A stretch of DNA of 64,000 bases, taken from assembly GCF_003751635.1 (NCBI RefSeq), contig NZ_RJVI01000001.1, positions 660,726-724,725 on the forward strand. Reading direction: 5' to 3'. Below, piece after piece: positions 56,928 to 64,000 of the stretch. The notes under the pieces are model-generated. The model made no database searches. It was not told the origin of the DNA and was given only the letters and a program-made list of their open reading frames with translations. The stretch's first letter is position 1. Every line of letters begins with the position of its first letter. Position numbers and translations under genes: made by a program. This DNA is from Inmirania thermothiophila (GTDB taxonomy: Bacteria; Pseudomonadota; Gammaproteobacteria; DSM-100275).

Positions 56928-57580
56928 GGCTCCCTCCCGGATGCGTGTGCGGGCTCGAACAGGGCGGCGTAGCGGCGGGCCGCGGCCTCGATGTCGGCGG
57001 CGCCGAAGACGCCGTGCACCACCGCCAGCAGGTCGGCCCCCGCGGCGACGAGGGCGGCGCCATTGTCGGGGGTGATCCCGCCGATGGCAACCAGGGGCAG
57101 GGCGAGGCGGGCCCGCGCCCGCTGCAGCAGCGCCGGCGGGGCGCGTCGCGCCGCCGGCTTGGTGCGCGAGGGGAAGAAGCTGCCGAAGGCGACGTAGTCG
57201 GCGCCCGCCGCGGCGGCCTCCTCCGCGCGGGCGAGGGAGTCGTAGCAGGAGACCCCGACCAGGGCCTGGGGGCCGAGCAGCCGGCGGGCCTCGGCCGGAT
57301 CGGGGTCGTCGGCGCCGAGGTGGACGCCGGCGGCCCCCGCGGCGCGGGCGAGGGCGGGGTCGTCGTTGACCACCAGGGGGACGCCGGCGCGGCGGCAGAG
57401 GGCCGCCAGCGCCGTCGCTTCTTCCAGGCGCCGCCGCGCATCGCCCCCCTTGTCGCGGTACTGGACGAGGCGCGCGCCGCCGCGGATCGCCGCCGCCACC
57501 GCGGGGAGGAGCCGCGCGCCGGGGGTCAGGGCGCCGTCGGTGAGGACATAGAGCCCGCACAGGGGGCGCTCGCCGGTCAC
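56924..57580 (-). CDS. thiE: Thiamine-phosphate synthase
   Basis: This 218-residue TIM-barrel enzyme joins HMP-PP and thiazole phosphate. It has [46 protein letters not shown] and [10 protein letters not shown] in the family order. The GTG start overlaps the thiD stop (GTGA). With thiC and thiD, the HMP branch and the final coupling step of thiamine synthesis are covered in this window; the thiazole branch genes are not. Confidence 0.95.
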   Translation of the reverse strand: MTGERPLCGLYVLTDGALTPGARLLPAVAAAIRGGARLVQYRDKGGDARRRLEEATALAALCRRAGVPLVVNDDPALARAAGAAGVHLGADDPDPAEARRLLGPQALVGVSCYDSLARAEEAAAAGADYVAFGSFFPSRTKPAARRAPPALLQRARARLALPLVAIGGITPDNGAALVAAGADLLAVVHGVFGAADIEAAARRYAALFEPAHASGREP

Positions 57581-58380
57581 GACGTCTCCCCGCGGTCGAA
57601 GGCCCAGAAGAGGCGGTTGGGCAGGTGCTGGCCGCGCCCCGGGCGGTAGCCCGCGCGCAGCGCCTCCCAGGTGTACTCCTGGGCCTCGTGGATGGCGGTG
57701 AAGGGCTCGAGCCCCTGGGCCAGCAGCCCGGCGATGGCCGAGGCCAGGGTGCAGCCGGAGCCGTGGTAGCTGCCCGGCAGCCGCTCCCAGGTGAAGCGCT
57801 CGAGGAGCCGGAGGTTGCCCCAGAGGCGGTTGACCACGTGCTCGGTGGGCTCGTGGGTGCCGGTGAGCAGCACCAGCTCGGCGCCGGCGGCGAGCAGCTG
57901 CTGGGCGCAGGCCTCGAGGCTGTCGGCCTCGGGGGCGAGGGCGCGCGCCTCCTCGCTGTTGGGGGTGAGGACCGTGGCCCGCGGCACCAGCAGGGCGAGC
58001 AGCGCCTCGCGCACCTCCTCGCCGGCGAGGCTGCCGCCGCCCCCGCCGGCGAGGACCGGGTCCAGGACCACGGGGACGTCGCCGAGGTCGGCGAGCACGG
58101 CGGCGACGGCGGCGGCGTTGGCGGCGCTGCCCACCATGCCGATCTTGACCGCCGCCACCGGCAGGTCCTCCACCACCGCCCGCGCCTGCTCGGCCACCAG
58201 GGCCGGCGGCAGCGGCTCGAAGCGCTGCACGCGCCGGGTGTCCTGCACCGTCACCGCGGTGGCCACGGGGGCGGCGTGGGCGCCCATGCTGGCCACCGCC
58301 TCGATGTCGGCGGCAAGCCCCGCCCCGCCGCTGGGGTCGTGGCCGGCGAAGACGAGCACCACGGGCACCGTCCTGCTCAC
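57577..58380 (-). CDS. thiD: Hydroxymethylpyrimidine/phosphomethylpyrimidine kinase
   Basis: This 267-residue ribokinase-family enzyme phosphorylates HMP and [20 protein letters not shown] at the N-terminus, [39 protein letters not shown] and the anion hole [16 protein letters not shown] are present. It starts at GTG 58380. It is the first gene of thiD-thiE-hemL and is divergent from the gene at 58503. Confidence 0.94.
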   Translation of the reverse strand: MSRTVPVVLVFAGHDPSGGAGLAADIEAVASMGAHAAPVATAVTVQDTRRVQRFEPLPPALVAEQARAVVEDLPVAAVKIGMVGSAANAAAVAAVLADLGDVPVVLDPVLAGGGGGSLAGEEVREALLALLVPRATVLTPNSEEARALAPEADSLEACAQQLLAAGAELVLLTGTHEPTEHVVNRLWGNLRLLERFTWERLPGSYHGSGCTLASAIAGLLAQGLEPFTAIHEAQEYTWEALRAGYRPGRGQHLPNRLFWAFDRGETS

Positions 58381-58450
58381 CTCACCCTCCGTCGATCCTC
58401 CCGACGGGGCAAAGCTATCGGAAGGGGGCGCGCGGTGCCAGATCCGCCCT

Positions 58451-58488
58451 GGACTTTCCGGGGCGGCTGCTAGACTTGGGAAAAGTCC
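58451..58488. promoter_or_regulatory. Inverted repeat in the thiD/DUF5063 divergent gap
   Basis: GGACTTTCC at 58451-58459 and GGGAAAAGTCC at 58478-58488 form an imperfect inverted repeat enclosing TAGACT (58471-58476), which could be a -10 element for the plus-strand gene. It might be an operator or simply a transcript hairpin. The 122-base gap holds nothing else recognisable. Confidence 0.3.
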
Positions 58489-58502
58489 GGGAGGCCTGCG
58501 GG

Positions 58503-59000
58503 GTGAGCAGCATCGAGCTCGAGCGGGAGGCGGCGCCGATGGGGGAGCTGGAGCGGGCGGCCCGCCGCTACGTGGCCCTCATCGACGGCGCCGAGGCCAT
58601 GAGCCTGCCCACCCTGCTGCAGGAGGCGGCGGTGCTGCTGGCGCGGCTGCAGGCGGGCATGCAGGCGCTGGGCCGGCCGGCGGCGGTGGAGCGGGACGGG
58701 CGCGTGCCGGACTTCGAGCACCGCTTCGAGCTCTTCCTGCGCCTGCGCGCGCTGCTCGGCGAGCACGACGCCTACTGGCTCGAGGGCGACCGCGAGCACA
58801 TGAGCGGCAGCCTCGCCGACGACCTCGCCGACATCTACTTCGACCTGCGCCAGGCGCTGGCCCTCGTGGACGCAGGCGAGCCGGAGCGGGCGCTGCGCTT
58901 CCTGCGCTCGAGCTACGTCCTGCACTGGGGCCAGCACCTGGTGGATGCCGCCCGCCACATCTACCGCCTGCATAGCGAGGGGCGCCTGGGCGGGGCCTGA
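58503..59000 (+). CDS. DUF5063-like protein
   Basis: This 165-residue soluble, acidic and helical protein contains DDLADIYFDLRQALALV and SSYVLHWGQHLVDAARHIYRL, which recall the DUF5063 family of unknown function. There is no signal peptide or membrane segment. GTG 58503 follows GGGAGG at 8 bases and is preferred to an upstream TTG. It lies 63 bases before the A-type carrier gene and may be co-transcribed. Confidence 0.7.
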   Translation: MSSIELEREAAPMGELERAARRYVALIDGAEAMSLPTLLQEAAVLLARLQAGMQALGRPAAVERDGRVPDFEHRFELFLRLRALLGEHDAYWLEGDREHMSGSLADDLADIYFDLRQALALVDAGEPERALRFLRSSYVLHWGQHLVDAARHIYRLHSEGRLGGA

Positions 59001-59063
59001 CGGCGCCCGCCCCGGGCTGATAGACTACCCTCCAGGTCGGAATTGACCCACGGAGAGCCGGAG

Positions 59064-59480
59064 ATGAGCGAGCAGATCGAGGCCCGCGCCGAAGCGGGCG
59101 CCGTCGTGGACTTTCCGCGCCGCATCGGCGACGAGGACATCCGCCTGACCGAGGCGGCGCGGGTGAAGCTGGCGCAGCTGCTGGCCGAGGCCGACGAGGA
59201 GATCCGCGGCGTGCGGGTCTTCGTCAGCGGCGGCGGCTGCGGCGGCATGACCTACGGCATGACCTTCACCGACACCGAGACCCCCTACGACGCGGCGCTG
59301 GAGAAGGAGGGGGTGACCATCTACGTCGACGCCGTCGCCCTCAACTACCTGCGCGGCGCCGAGATCGACTACGTCGAGCGGCCCATGGGGGCGAGCTTCG
59401 TCTTCCGCAACGTCTTCGCCGCCGTGGGCGGCAGCGGGGCCTGCAGCGCCTGCGGCGCCGCAGGCGGCGGCTGCGCCTGA
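59064..59480 (+). CDS. A-type iron-sulfur cluster carrier (IscA/ErpA family)
   Basis: This 138-residue protein has the HesB/IscA fold: IRLTEAARVKLAQLL, RVFVSGGGCGGMTYGM with Cys59, and VDAVALNYLRGAEIDYV. It ends with a Gly/Ala-rich tail holding Cys127, Cys130 and Cys137. In ErpA and IscA the C-terminal CxC follows directly after the FVFxNPN segment. Here FVFRNVF is followed by a longer tail with CSAC spacing, so cluster coordination may differ. ATG 59064 has a modest GGAG upstream. Confidence 0.88.
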   Translation: MSEQIEARAEAGAVVDFPRRIGDEDIRLTEAARVKLAQLLAEADEEIRGVRVFVSGGGCGGMTYGMTFTDTETPYDAALEKEGVTIYVDAVALNYLRGAEIDYVERPMGASFVFRNVFAAVGGSGACSACGAAGGGCA

Positions 59481-59501
59481 GCCCCTCGCCGGCCGCGCGC
59501 G

Positions 59502-60746
59502 ATGCCCGGCGCGGGCGGGCGCGTGCTGCTGGTGGCGCCGCTCGCGAGCTACCGCATCGTCCCCTACCTCGAGGCGGCGCGGGCCCTCGGCGTCGAGCCG
59601 GTGGTGGCGGCCGACGGCGAGCCGCTGGCCGCGGGGCACGGCATCCACGTGCGGCTGGAGGAGCCGGCACGGGCGGCGCGGGCGATCCTGGACGCGGTGG
59701 CGCAGGCGCCGCCCGCGGCGGTGGTGGCCACCGACGACGCCACGGTGGAGGTGGCGGCGCGGGTGGCCGAGGCCCTCGGGCTGCCCCACAACCCGCCGGA
59801 GGCGGCGCGGCGGGCCCGGCGCAAGGATCTGGCGCGCCAGGCCCAGGCCGCCGCGGGGCTGCCGGTGCCCTGGTTCCGCCGCCTCCCGCTGGCGGAGCTC
59901 GCCGCCGGGCGCATCCCGGACGAGGTGCCCTATCCCTGCGTCATCAAGCCCCTCGCCCTCAACGCCAGCCGCGGCGTCATCCGCGCCGACGATGCGCGGG
60001 GGCTCGCCGCGGCGGCACGGCGGGTGGCCGCCATCGTCGGCGGGCTGGCCGACGCCGAGGAGCGCGGTCACGCCCTGGTGGAGGCCTACCTCCCCGGCGA
60101 GGAGATCGCGGTGGAGGCGCTGCTGCGGGCGGGGCGGCCCCGGATCCTGGCCGTCTTCGACAAGCCCGACCCCCTGGAGGGGCCCTTCTTCGAGGAGACC
60201 CTCTACGTCACCCCGTCGCGCCACGACCCGGCGCTGCTCGCGCGGGTCGAGCGGCGGCTCGCCGAGGTCTGCGCCGCCTGCGGCCTGCGCGAGGGGCCGG
60301 TGCACGCCGAGTTCCGCCTCCACGACGGCGAGGCCTGGGTGCTGGAGGTGGCCGCGCGCACCATCGGCGGCGAGTGTGCCCGCCTGCTCCACATGGGCAC
60401 CGGGGTGGCGCTGGAGGCGCTGGTGATCGCCGCCGCCCTCGGGCGTGCGCCGCAGGTGCGGCCCTTCGCGGGCGCGGGCGGCGTGCTCATGCTGCCGGTG
60501 CCCGGCCCCGGCGTGCTGCGCCGGGTCGAGGGGGTGCTGGCGGCCCGGCGGGTGCCGGGGGTGGAGGCGGTGGAGATCGGCCTGCGCGAGGGCTACCGCC
60601 TGGTGCCGCTGCCCGAGGGCGGCAGCTACCTCGGCTTCGTCTTCGCCCGCGGCCCCGACCCGGAGACGGTGGAGGCGGCGCTGCGCGAGGCCCGCGCGCG
60701 CCTGCGCGTGGTGGTGGCGCCGGAGCTCGCGGTCTCGGTCGGCTGA
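59502..60746 (+). CDS. ATP-grasp carboxylate-amine ligase family protein
   Basis: This 414-residue ATP-grasp enzyme has a Rossmann-like N-domain (VLLVAPLASYRIVPYLEAA), the central segment RRKDLARQAQAAAGLPVPWF, YPCVIKPLALNASRGVIRAD for ATP binding and HAEFRLHDGEAWVLEVAARTIGGE for magnesium. A C-terminal domain (PVPGPGVLRRVEGVLAA) resembles that of L-amino-acid ligases. It probably forms an amide or peptide bond, with substrates unknown. It starts 21 bases after the A-type carrier gene. Confidence 0.8.
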   Translation: MPGAGGRVLLVAPLASYRIVPYLEAARALGVEPVVAADGEPLAAGHGIHVRLEEPARAARAILDAVAQAPPAAVVATDDATVEVAARVAEALGLPHNPPEAARRARRKDLARQAQAAAGLPVPWFRRLPLAELAAGRIPDEVPYPCVIKPLALNASRGVIRADDARGLAAAARRVAAIVGGLADAEERGHALVEAYLPGEEIAVEALLRAGRPRILAVFDKPDPLEGPFFEETLYVTPSRHDPALLARVERRLAEVCAACGLREGPVHAEFRLHDGEAWVLEVAARTIGGECARLLHMGTGVALEALVIAAALGRAPQVRPFAGAGGVLMLPVPGPGVLRRVEGVLAARRVPGVEAVEIGLREGYRLVPLPEGGSYLGFVFARGPDPETVEAALREARARLRVVVAPELAVSVG

Positions 60747-60749
60747 GGG

Positions 60750-61034
60750 CTACTTCTTGGCCCGCGGCGGGCGGAACTGCTCCGGCGCCTGCCCCAGCTC
60801 GCCCTCGCCGAAGAGGAAGCCCACCATGTGCTGCTCGATGAGCTCGAGGGTGCGCGGATCGGCGGTGCTCAGGCCGTACTCGTTGATGATCATGGTCAGC
60901 CGCTCGAGCCAGCGCTGCCAGCCCTCGCGGGAGACGTTCTCGTAGATGCGGCGGCCGAGCTCGCCCGGATGGGGCGGGGCGTCGAGCCCCTTGGCCTCCC
61001 GCTTGAGCACCACGCACTGGACCATTCTCGCCAT
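60750..61034 (-). CDS. yggX: Probable Fe(2+)-trafficking protein
   Basis: This 94-residue protein matches YggX: MVQCVVLKREAKGLDAPPHPG at the start, RIYENVSREGWQRWLERLTMIINEYGLS and ALL-type ending VGFLFGEG. YggX protects iron-sulfur clusters against oxidative damage in enteric bacteria. Single Cys in position 7 is conserved. It is convergent with the ATP-grasp gene, 3 bases apart. Confidence 0.95.
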   Translation of the reverse strand: MARMVQCVVLKREAKGLDAPPHPGELGRRIYENVSREGWQRWLERLTMIINEYGLSTADPRTLELIEQHMVGFLFGEGELGQAPEQFRPPRAKK

Positions 61035-61126
61035 GTCGCACCGCCTCCGGCTGCAAAGGCCGCCATGATGGCGCGCCGCGGCCGCCGACTCAACCACGCC
61101 CCGGGTGCGGGATCGCCGCTGGGCCC

Positions 61127-61879
61127 TCAGCCGGTGCGGGCGGCGGCACCCGAGCAGACCGGGCAGGCCGGGTCGCGGCGGAGGGCGACGCTGCGGATCT
61201 CGCCGCCCAGGAGGTCGAGGAGCAGCAGCCGTCCGCTCAGCGACCGGCCGATGCCGAGGATGAGCTTCATCGCCTCCACCGCCTGCAGGCTCCCCACCAC
61301 GCCCACCACCGGCGTGAAGACGCCGGCGTTGACGCAGCGGTCCTCGGGGGCGCCCTCGTCGCGGTAGAGGCAGCGGTAGCAGGGCCCGCCGGGGAGGAAC
61401 ACGCCCACCTGGCCCTCGAAGCGGATCGCCGCCCCCGAGACCAGCGGCGTGCCCGCGCGCTGGCAGGCGGCGTTGGCGGTGAAGCGGCTGGCGAAGTTGT
61501 CGGTGCCGTCGAGGACCACGTCGGCGCCGGCGGCGAGCTCGGCGAGCTCGGCCTCCCCGAGGCGGCGGCCGATGGTCTCGACCCGGACGTCGGGGTTGAT
61601 GCGCGCCAGCGCCTCGGCCGCCGAGGCCACCTTGGGACGGCCGATGTCCGGCGTGCCGTGGACGATCTGGCGCTGGAGGTTGCTGAGGTCGACGCGGTCG
61701 TCGTCCACCAGGGTGAGGCGCCCGACCCCCGCTGCGGCGAGGTAGAGCGCGGCGGGGGAGCCGAGGCCGCCGAGGCCGAGGATCACCGCGTGCGCCGCAA
61801 GCAGCCGCTCCTGCCCGGCGATGTCCACCTGCGGCAGCATGATCTGGCGGCTGTAGCGCAGCAGCGTCTCGTCGTCCAT
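61127..61879 (-). CDS. moeB: MoeB/ThiF/HesA-family adenylyltransferase
   Basis: This 250-residue E1-like enzyme activates the C-terminus of a sulfur carrier such as MoaD. It has RYSRQIMLPQVDIAGQERL, the ATP loop LGLGGLGSPAALYLAAAGVG, DLSNLQRQIVHG, DGTDNFASRF and two CxxC zinc pairs (CYRC and CPVC). The catalytic-region cysteine is in RCVNAGVF. It lacks a rhodanese or ubiquitin-like fusion, unlike the E1 at 26259-27710. Its position after hemA-prfA-prmC is typical for gammaproteobacteria. Confidence 0.93.
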   Translation of the reverse strand: MDDETLLRYSRQIMLPQVDIAGQERLLAAHAVILGLGGLGSPAALYLAAAGVGRLTLVDDDRVDLSNLQRQIVHGTPDIGRPKVASAAEALARINPDVRVETIGRRLGEAELAELAAGADVVLDGTDNFASRFTANAACQRAGTPLVSGAAIRFEGQVGVFLPGGPCYRCLYRDEGAPEDRCVNAGVFTPVVGVVGSLQAVEAMKLILGIGRSLSGRLLLLDLLGGEIRSVALRRDPACPVCSGAAARTG

Positions 61880-61927
61880 GGGGGCAAGATACGACCGCGG
61901 CCGCCGCCCGGCAAGGCCGCCGCAGCC

Positions 61928-62809
61928 TCAGGCGGCGGGGTCGGGACGGGGGTGCACCGCGGCCGACGCCCCGGGGACGCGCCCCCCGCTCACCCGCTCG
62001 TGGCCGGCGAGGTCGCGGGCGGTGGTCACCTCGACGAGCCCCGCCGCGGCGAGGATGGCGCGCACCGCCGGACCCTGGTCGGCGCCGTGCTCCAGCAGCA
62101 GCCAGCCGCCCGGGTGGAGATGTGCGGCGGCGCCGGCGGCGATGGCGCGGATGGCGCCGAGCCCGTCGCCGCCGGGGGTGAGGGCGATCTGGGGCTCCCA
62201 GGGCAGGTCGCCGCGGCGCAGGCAGGGGTCGTCGGCGGCGATGTAGGGCGGGTTCGCCACCGCGAGGTGGAAGCGCCGGCCGGCCACCGCCTGCCACCAG
62301 TCGCCCTGGCGCAGCTCGATCCGTCCGGGGGCGTGCCGTGCGGCGTTGCGCGCGGCGACGGCGAGGGCCGCCGCCGAGAGGTCCGTCGCCACCACCTCGA
62401 TCCCGCGCCGCTCCACGGCGAGGGCGACGGCGACGGCGCCGCAGCCGGTGCCGAGGTCGGCCACCCGCGCCGACGAGGCCTCGGGCAAGAGGGCGAGGGC
62501 GAGCTCCACCAGGCGCTCGGTCTCGGGGCGGGGGATGAGGGTGGCGGCGCCCACCTCGAGCTCCAGCGACCAGAACTCGCGCCGGCCGGTGAGATGGGCG
62601 ACCGGCTCGCCCGCGGCCCGGCGCGCCACCAGGTGCTCGAAGCGGGTCCGCGCGCCCTCGCCCGGCACCGCCTCGGGGTGCGCCCAGAGCCAGCTCCGCG
62701 GCCGCCCGAGGGCGTGCGCGAGCAGGACCTCGGCCTCCAGCCGTGCCTCGCGCCGCCCGCGCAGGCGCGCCCGGGCCCAGGCCAGGAGGGCGGCGACGTC
62801 GCCGCTCAT
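61928..62809 (-). CDS. prmC: Peptide chain release factor N5-glutamine methyltransferase
   Basis: This 293-residue methyltransferase modifies the GGQ glutamine of release factors. It has [29 protein letters not shown], the SAM motif [16 protein letters not shown] and the catalytic NPPYI. ATG 62809 overlaps the prfA stop (ATGA), so its substrate is encoded by the preceding gene. Confidence 0.95.
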   Translation of the reverse strand: MSGDVAALLAWARARLRGRREARLEAEVLLAHALGRPRSWLWAHPEAVPGEGARTRFEHLVARRAAGEPVAHLTGRREFWSLELEVGAATLIPRPETERLVELALALLPEASSARVADLGTGCGAVAVALAVERRGIEVVATDLSAAALAVAARNAARHAPGRIELRQGDWWQAVAGRRFHLAVANPPYIAADDPCLRRGDLPWEPQIALTPGGDGLGAIRAIAAGAAAHLHPGGWLLLEHGADQGPAVRAILAAAGLVEVTTARDLAGHERVSGGRVPGASAAVHPRPDPAA

Positions 62810-63894
62810 GGGGCCTCGGCGAGCTCGGCCAGGCGTTCGGCCTGGTGCTCGCGGATCAGCGGCTCGATCACCGGGTCGAGGTCGCCGTCGAGGATCTCGT
62901 CGAGCTTGTAGAGGGTGAGGTTGATGCGGTGGTCGGTGACCCGGCCCTGGGGGAAGTTGTAGGTGCGGATGCGCTCGGAGCGGTCGCCGCTGCCCACCAG
63001 GAGGCGGCGGGTGCGGGCGCGCTCGGCCTCGCGCCGGGCCCGCTCGCGCTCGCGCAGCCGCGCCTGCAGCAGGGCCATGGCGCGGGCGCGGTTCTTGTGC
63101 TGGGAGCGCTCGTCCTGGCACTCGACGACGATGCCGGTGGGCAGGTGGGTGATGCGCACCGCCGATTCGGTCTTGTTGACGTGCTGGCCGCCGGCGCCGG
63201 AGGCGCGGAAGGTGTCGATGCGCAGCTCTTGGGGGCTGATCTCCACGGTGTCCACCGCCTCGGGCTCGGGCAGCACCGCCACCGTGCAGGCGGAGGTGTG
63301 GATGCGTCCCTGCGACTCCGTCGCCGGCACCCGCTGCACGCGGTGGGTGCCGGACTCGAACTTGAGGCGGGCGTAGACGTCGCGCCCGCTCACCCGCAGC
63401 ACCACCTCCTTGTAGCCGCCCTGCTCGGCGGGGCTGGCGCTGACCTGCTCCACCTCCCAGCCGCGCCGCTCGGCGTAGCGGGTGTACATGCGCAGGAGAT
63501 CGCCGGCGAAGAGCGCCGCCTCGGCGCCGCCGGTGCCGGCGCGGATCTCGAGGAAGACGTTGAGGCGGTCCTCCGGCTCCTCGGGCAGCAGCATCAGCTC
63601 GAGCTCCCGCTCGAGCTCGGCGATGCGCGCCTCGGCCGCGGCGCGCTCCTCCTCGGCGAGCTCGCGGATCCCCGGGTCGGGGTCGGCGCGCATGGCCTCG
63701 GCCGCGGCGAGGTTCTCCCGCGCCGCCTCCAGGGCGCGCATGCGCGCCGCCACCGGCTCGGTGCGCGCGTACTCGATGGAGAGGGCGCGGAAGCGCTCGG
63801 GGTCCGCGGCCACCGCGGGGTCCGCGAGCTCCCGCCCCAAGGCCTCGTGGCGGGCCGCCAGCGCCCGCAGCCGCTCGAGCAGCGAAGGTCTCAT
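62806..63894 (-). CDS. prfA: Peptide chain release factor 1
   Basis: This 362-residue factor recognises UAA and UAG. The GGQ motif ([14 protein letters not shown]) and the PxT-type anticodon motif PAT in [14 protein letters not shown] are visible, together with [18 protein letters not shown]. Length is normal. Its start overlaps the stop of hemA (ATGA). Confidence 0.97.
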   Translation of the reverse strand: MRPSLLERLRALAARHEALGRELADPAVAADPERFRALSIEYARTEPVAARMRALEAARENLAAAEAMRADPDPGIRELAEEERAAAEARIAELERELELMLLPEEPEDRLNVFLEIRAGTGGAEAALFAGDLLRMYTRYAERRGWEVEQVSASPAEQGGYKEVVLRVSGRDVYARLKFESGTHRVQRVPATESQGRIHTSACTVAVLPEPEAVDTVEISPQELRIDTFRASGAGGQHVNKTESAVRITHLPTGIVVECQDERSQHKNRARAMALLQARLRERERARREAERARTRRLLVGSGDRSERIRTYNFPQGRVTDHRINLTLYKLDEILDGDLDPVIEPLIREHQAERLAELAEAP

Positions 63895-64000
63895 CCCCGG
63901 CGCGGCGGCGGGCCGAGACGGAAGAGCTCGTGGGCGGCCTCGATCACCCCCTCGCGCCCCTCCAGGGCCGCCTGGCGCATCCCGACGCTCGGCGCGTGCA
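63891..64000 (-). CDS. hemA: Glutamyl-tRNA reductase, C-terminal end (partial)
   Basis: The minus-strand frame is open to the window edge and gives the last 35 residues, [21 protein letters not shown] followed by [14 protein letters not shown]. This matches the end of HemA (HxPT-x-LR-xAA-xxGRE). HemA makes glutamate-1-semialdehyde, the substrate of HemL encoded at 55647-56927. The start lies beyond the window. The assignment also rests on the standard hemA-prfA-prmC order. Confidence 0.88.
   Translation of the reverse strand, partial: HAPSVGMRQAALEGREGVIEAAHELFRLGPPPRRG

Overview
The window is a very GC-rich, gene-dense stretch of a Gram-negative chromosome. The best fit is a gammaproteobacterium of the Chromatiales/Ectothiorhodospiraceae kind, probably with an autotrophic or sulfur-oxidising lifestyle. 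Supporting signs are the hemA-prfA-prmC-moeB order, Kdo/LPS genes (waaA, kdkA), FimV, YggX, TolC next to an isoaspartyl methyltransferase and thiC, a Na+-type PomAB flagellar stator, and a pyrophosphate-based phosphofructokinase beside a proton-pumping pyrophosphatase. Genus is not determinable by eye. I see no rRNA, tRNA, CRISPR array, insertion sequence or prophage, and no gene-free stretch longer than 300 bases.

Layout. (1) 1-12689, all plus strand: an exosortase A (XrtA)/PEP-CTERM exopolysaccharide locus of ten tightly overlapping genes. It holds an outer-membrane protein tail, an ATPase fused to WecB, a deacetylase, a FemAB-like protein, four glycosyltransferases, XrtA-EpsI and an asparagine-synthase-like amidotransferase. 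(2) 12697-18296: a zinc-ribbon protein and cell-surface genes (GT9 glycosyltransferase, LtaS-like enzyme, kdkA, waaA). (3) 18375-25778: fimV, tolC, a pcm-like methyltransferase, a TPP riboswitch with thiC, and a TraF-like outer-membrane protein. (4) 25837-28632: an overlapping operon encoding a JAMM peptidase, a ubiquitin-like/rhodanese/E1 triple fusion and CysM, which resembles a protein-thiocarboxylate cysteine pathway. (5) 28599-32740, minus: phosphodiesterase, moaC, di-haem peroxidase-like protein, a PAS sensor without output domain and a CDF metal exporter. (6) 32789-38152: pyrophosphate metabolism (ppa, hppA, pfp) and adk. (7) 38156-42191: cfa, a free-standing MetH reactivation domain, a small membrane protein and mpl.

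(8) 42244-50661, plus: a redox and copper island. It contains two small Cys-rich secreted proteins, a porin, a monohaem cytochrome c, a DsbE-like thioredoxin, an orphan Rieske protein and an HMA-like protein, followed by a copper regulon (CsoR-type operator, copZ, csoR-family gene, copA, beta-propeller-cytochrome fusion, SHOCT protein). (9) 50682-52856, minus: pomA-pomB and an atypical PilZ gene. (10) 53008-64000: ubiX, a DedA-PAP2-LssY fusion, the thiD-thiE-hemL operon, a DUF5063-like gene, an A-type Fe-S carrier, an ATP-grasp enzyme, yggX, and moeB-prmC-prfA-hemA (hemA is cut by the window edge).

How it fits together. The first region builds and exports a polysaccharide and anchors PEP-CTERM proteins, though no PEP-CTERM substrate is encoded here. 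The ppa/hppA/pfp group suggests pyrophosphate is used as an energy currency in sugar-phosphate metabolism. The JAMM/Ubl-rhodanese-E1/CysM operon is the most unusual coding arrangement, because a sulfur carrier appears to be built in as an internal domain that would need cleavage or would act in place. The copper island carries an operator whose 20-base core matches, from memory, the mycobacterial CsoR operator, although its regulator has a Cys-His-His rather than Cys-His-Cys ligand pattern.
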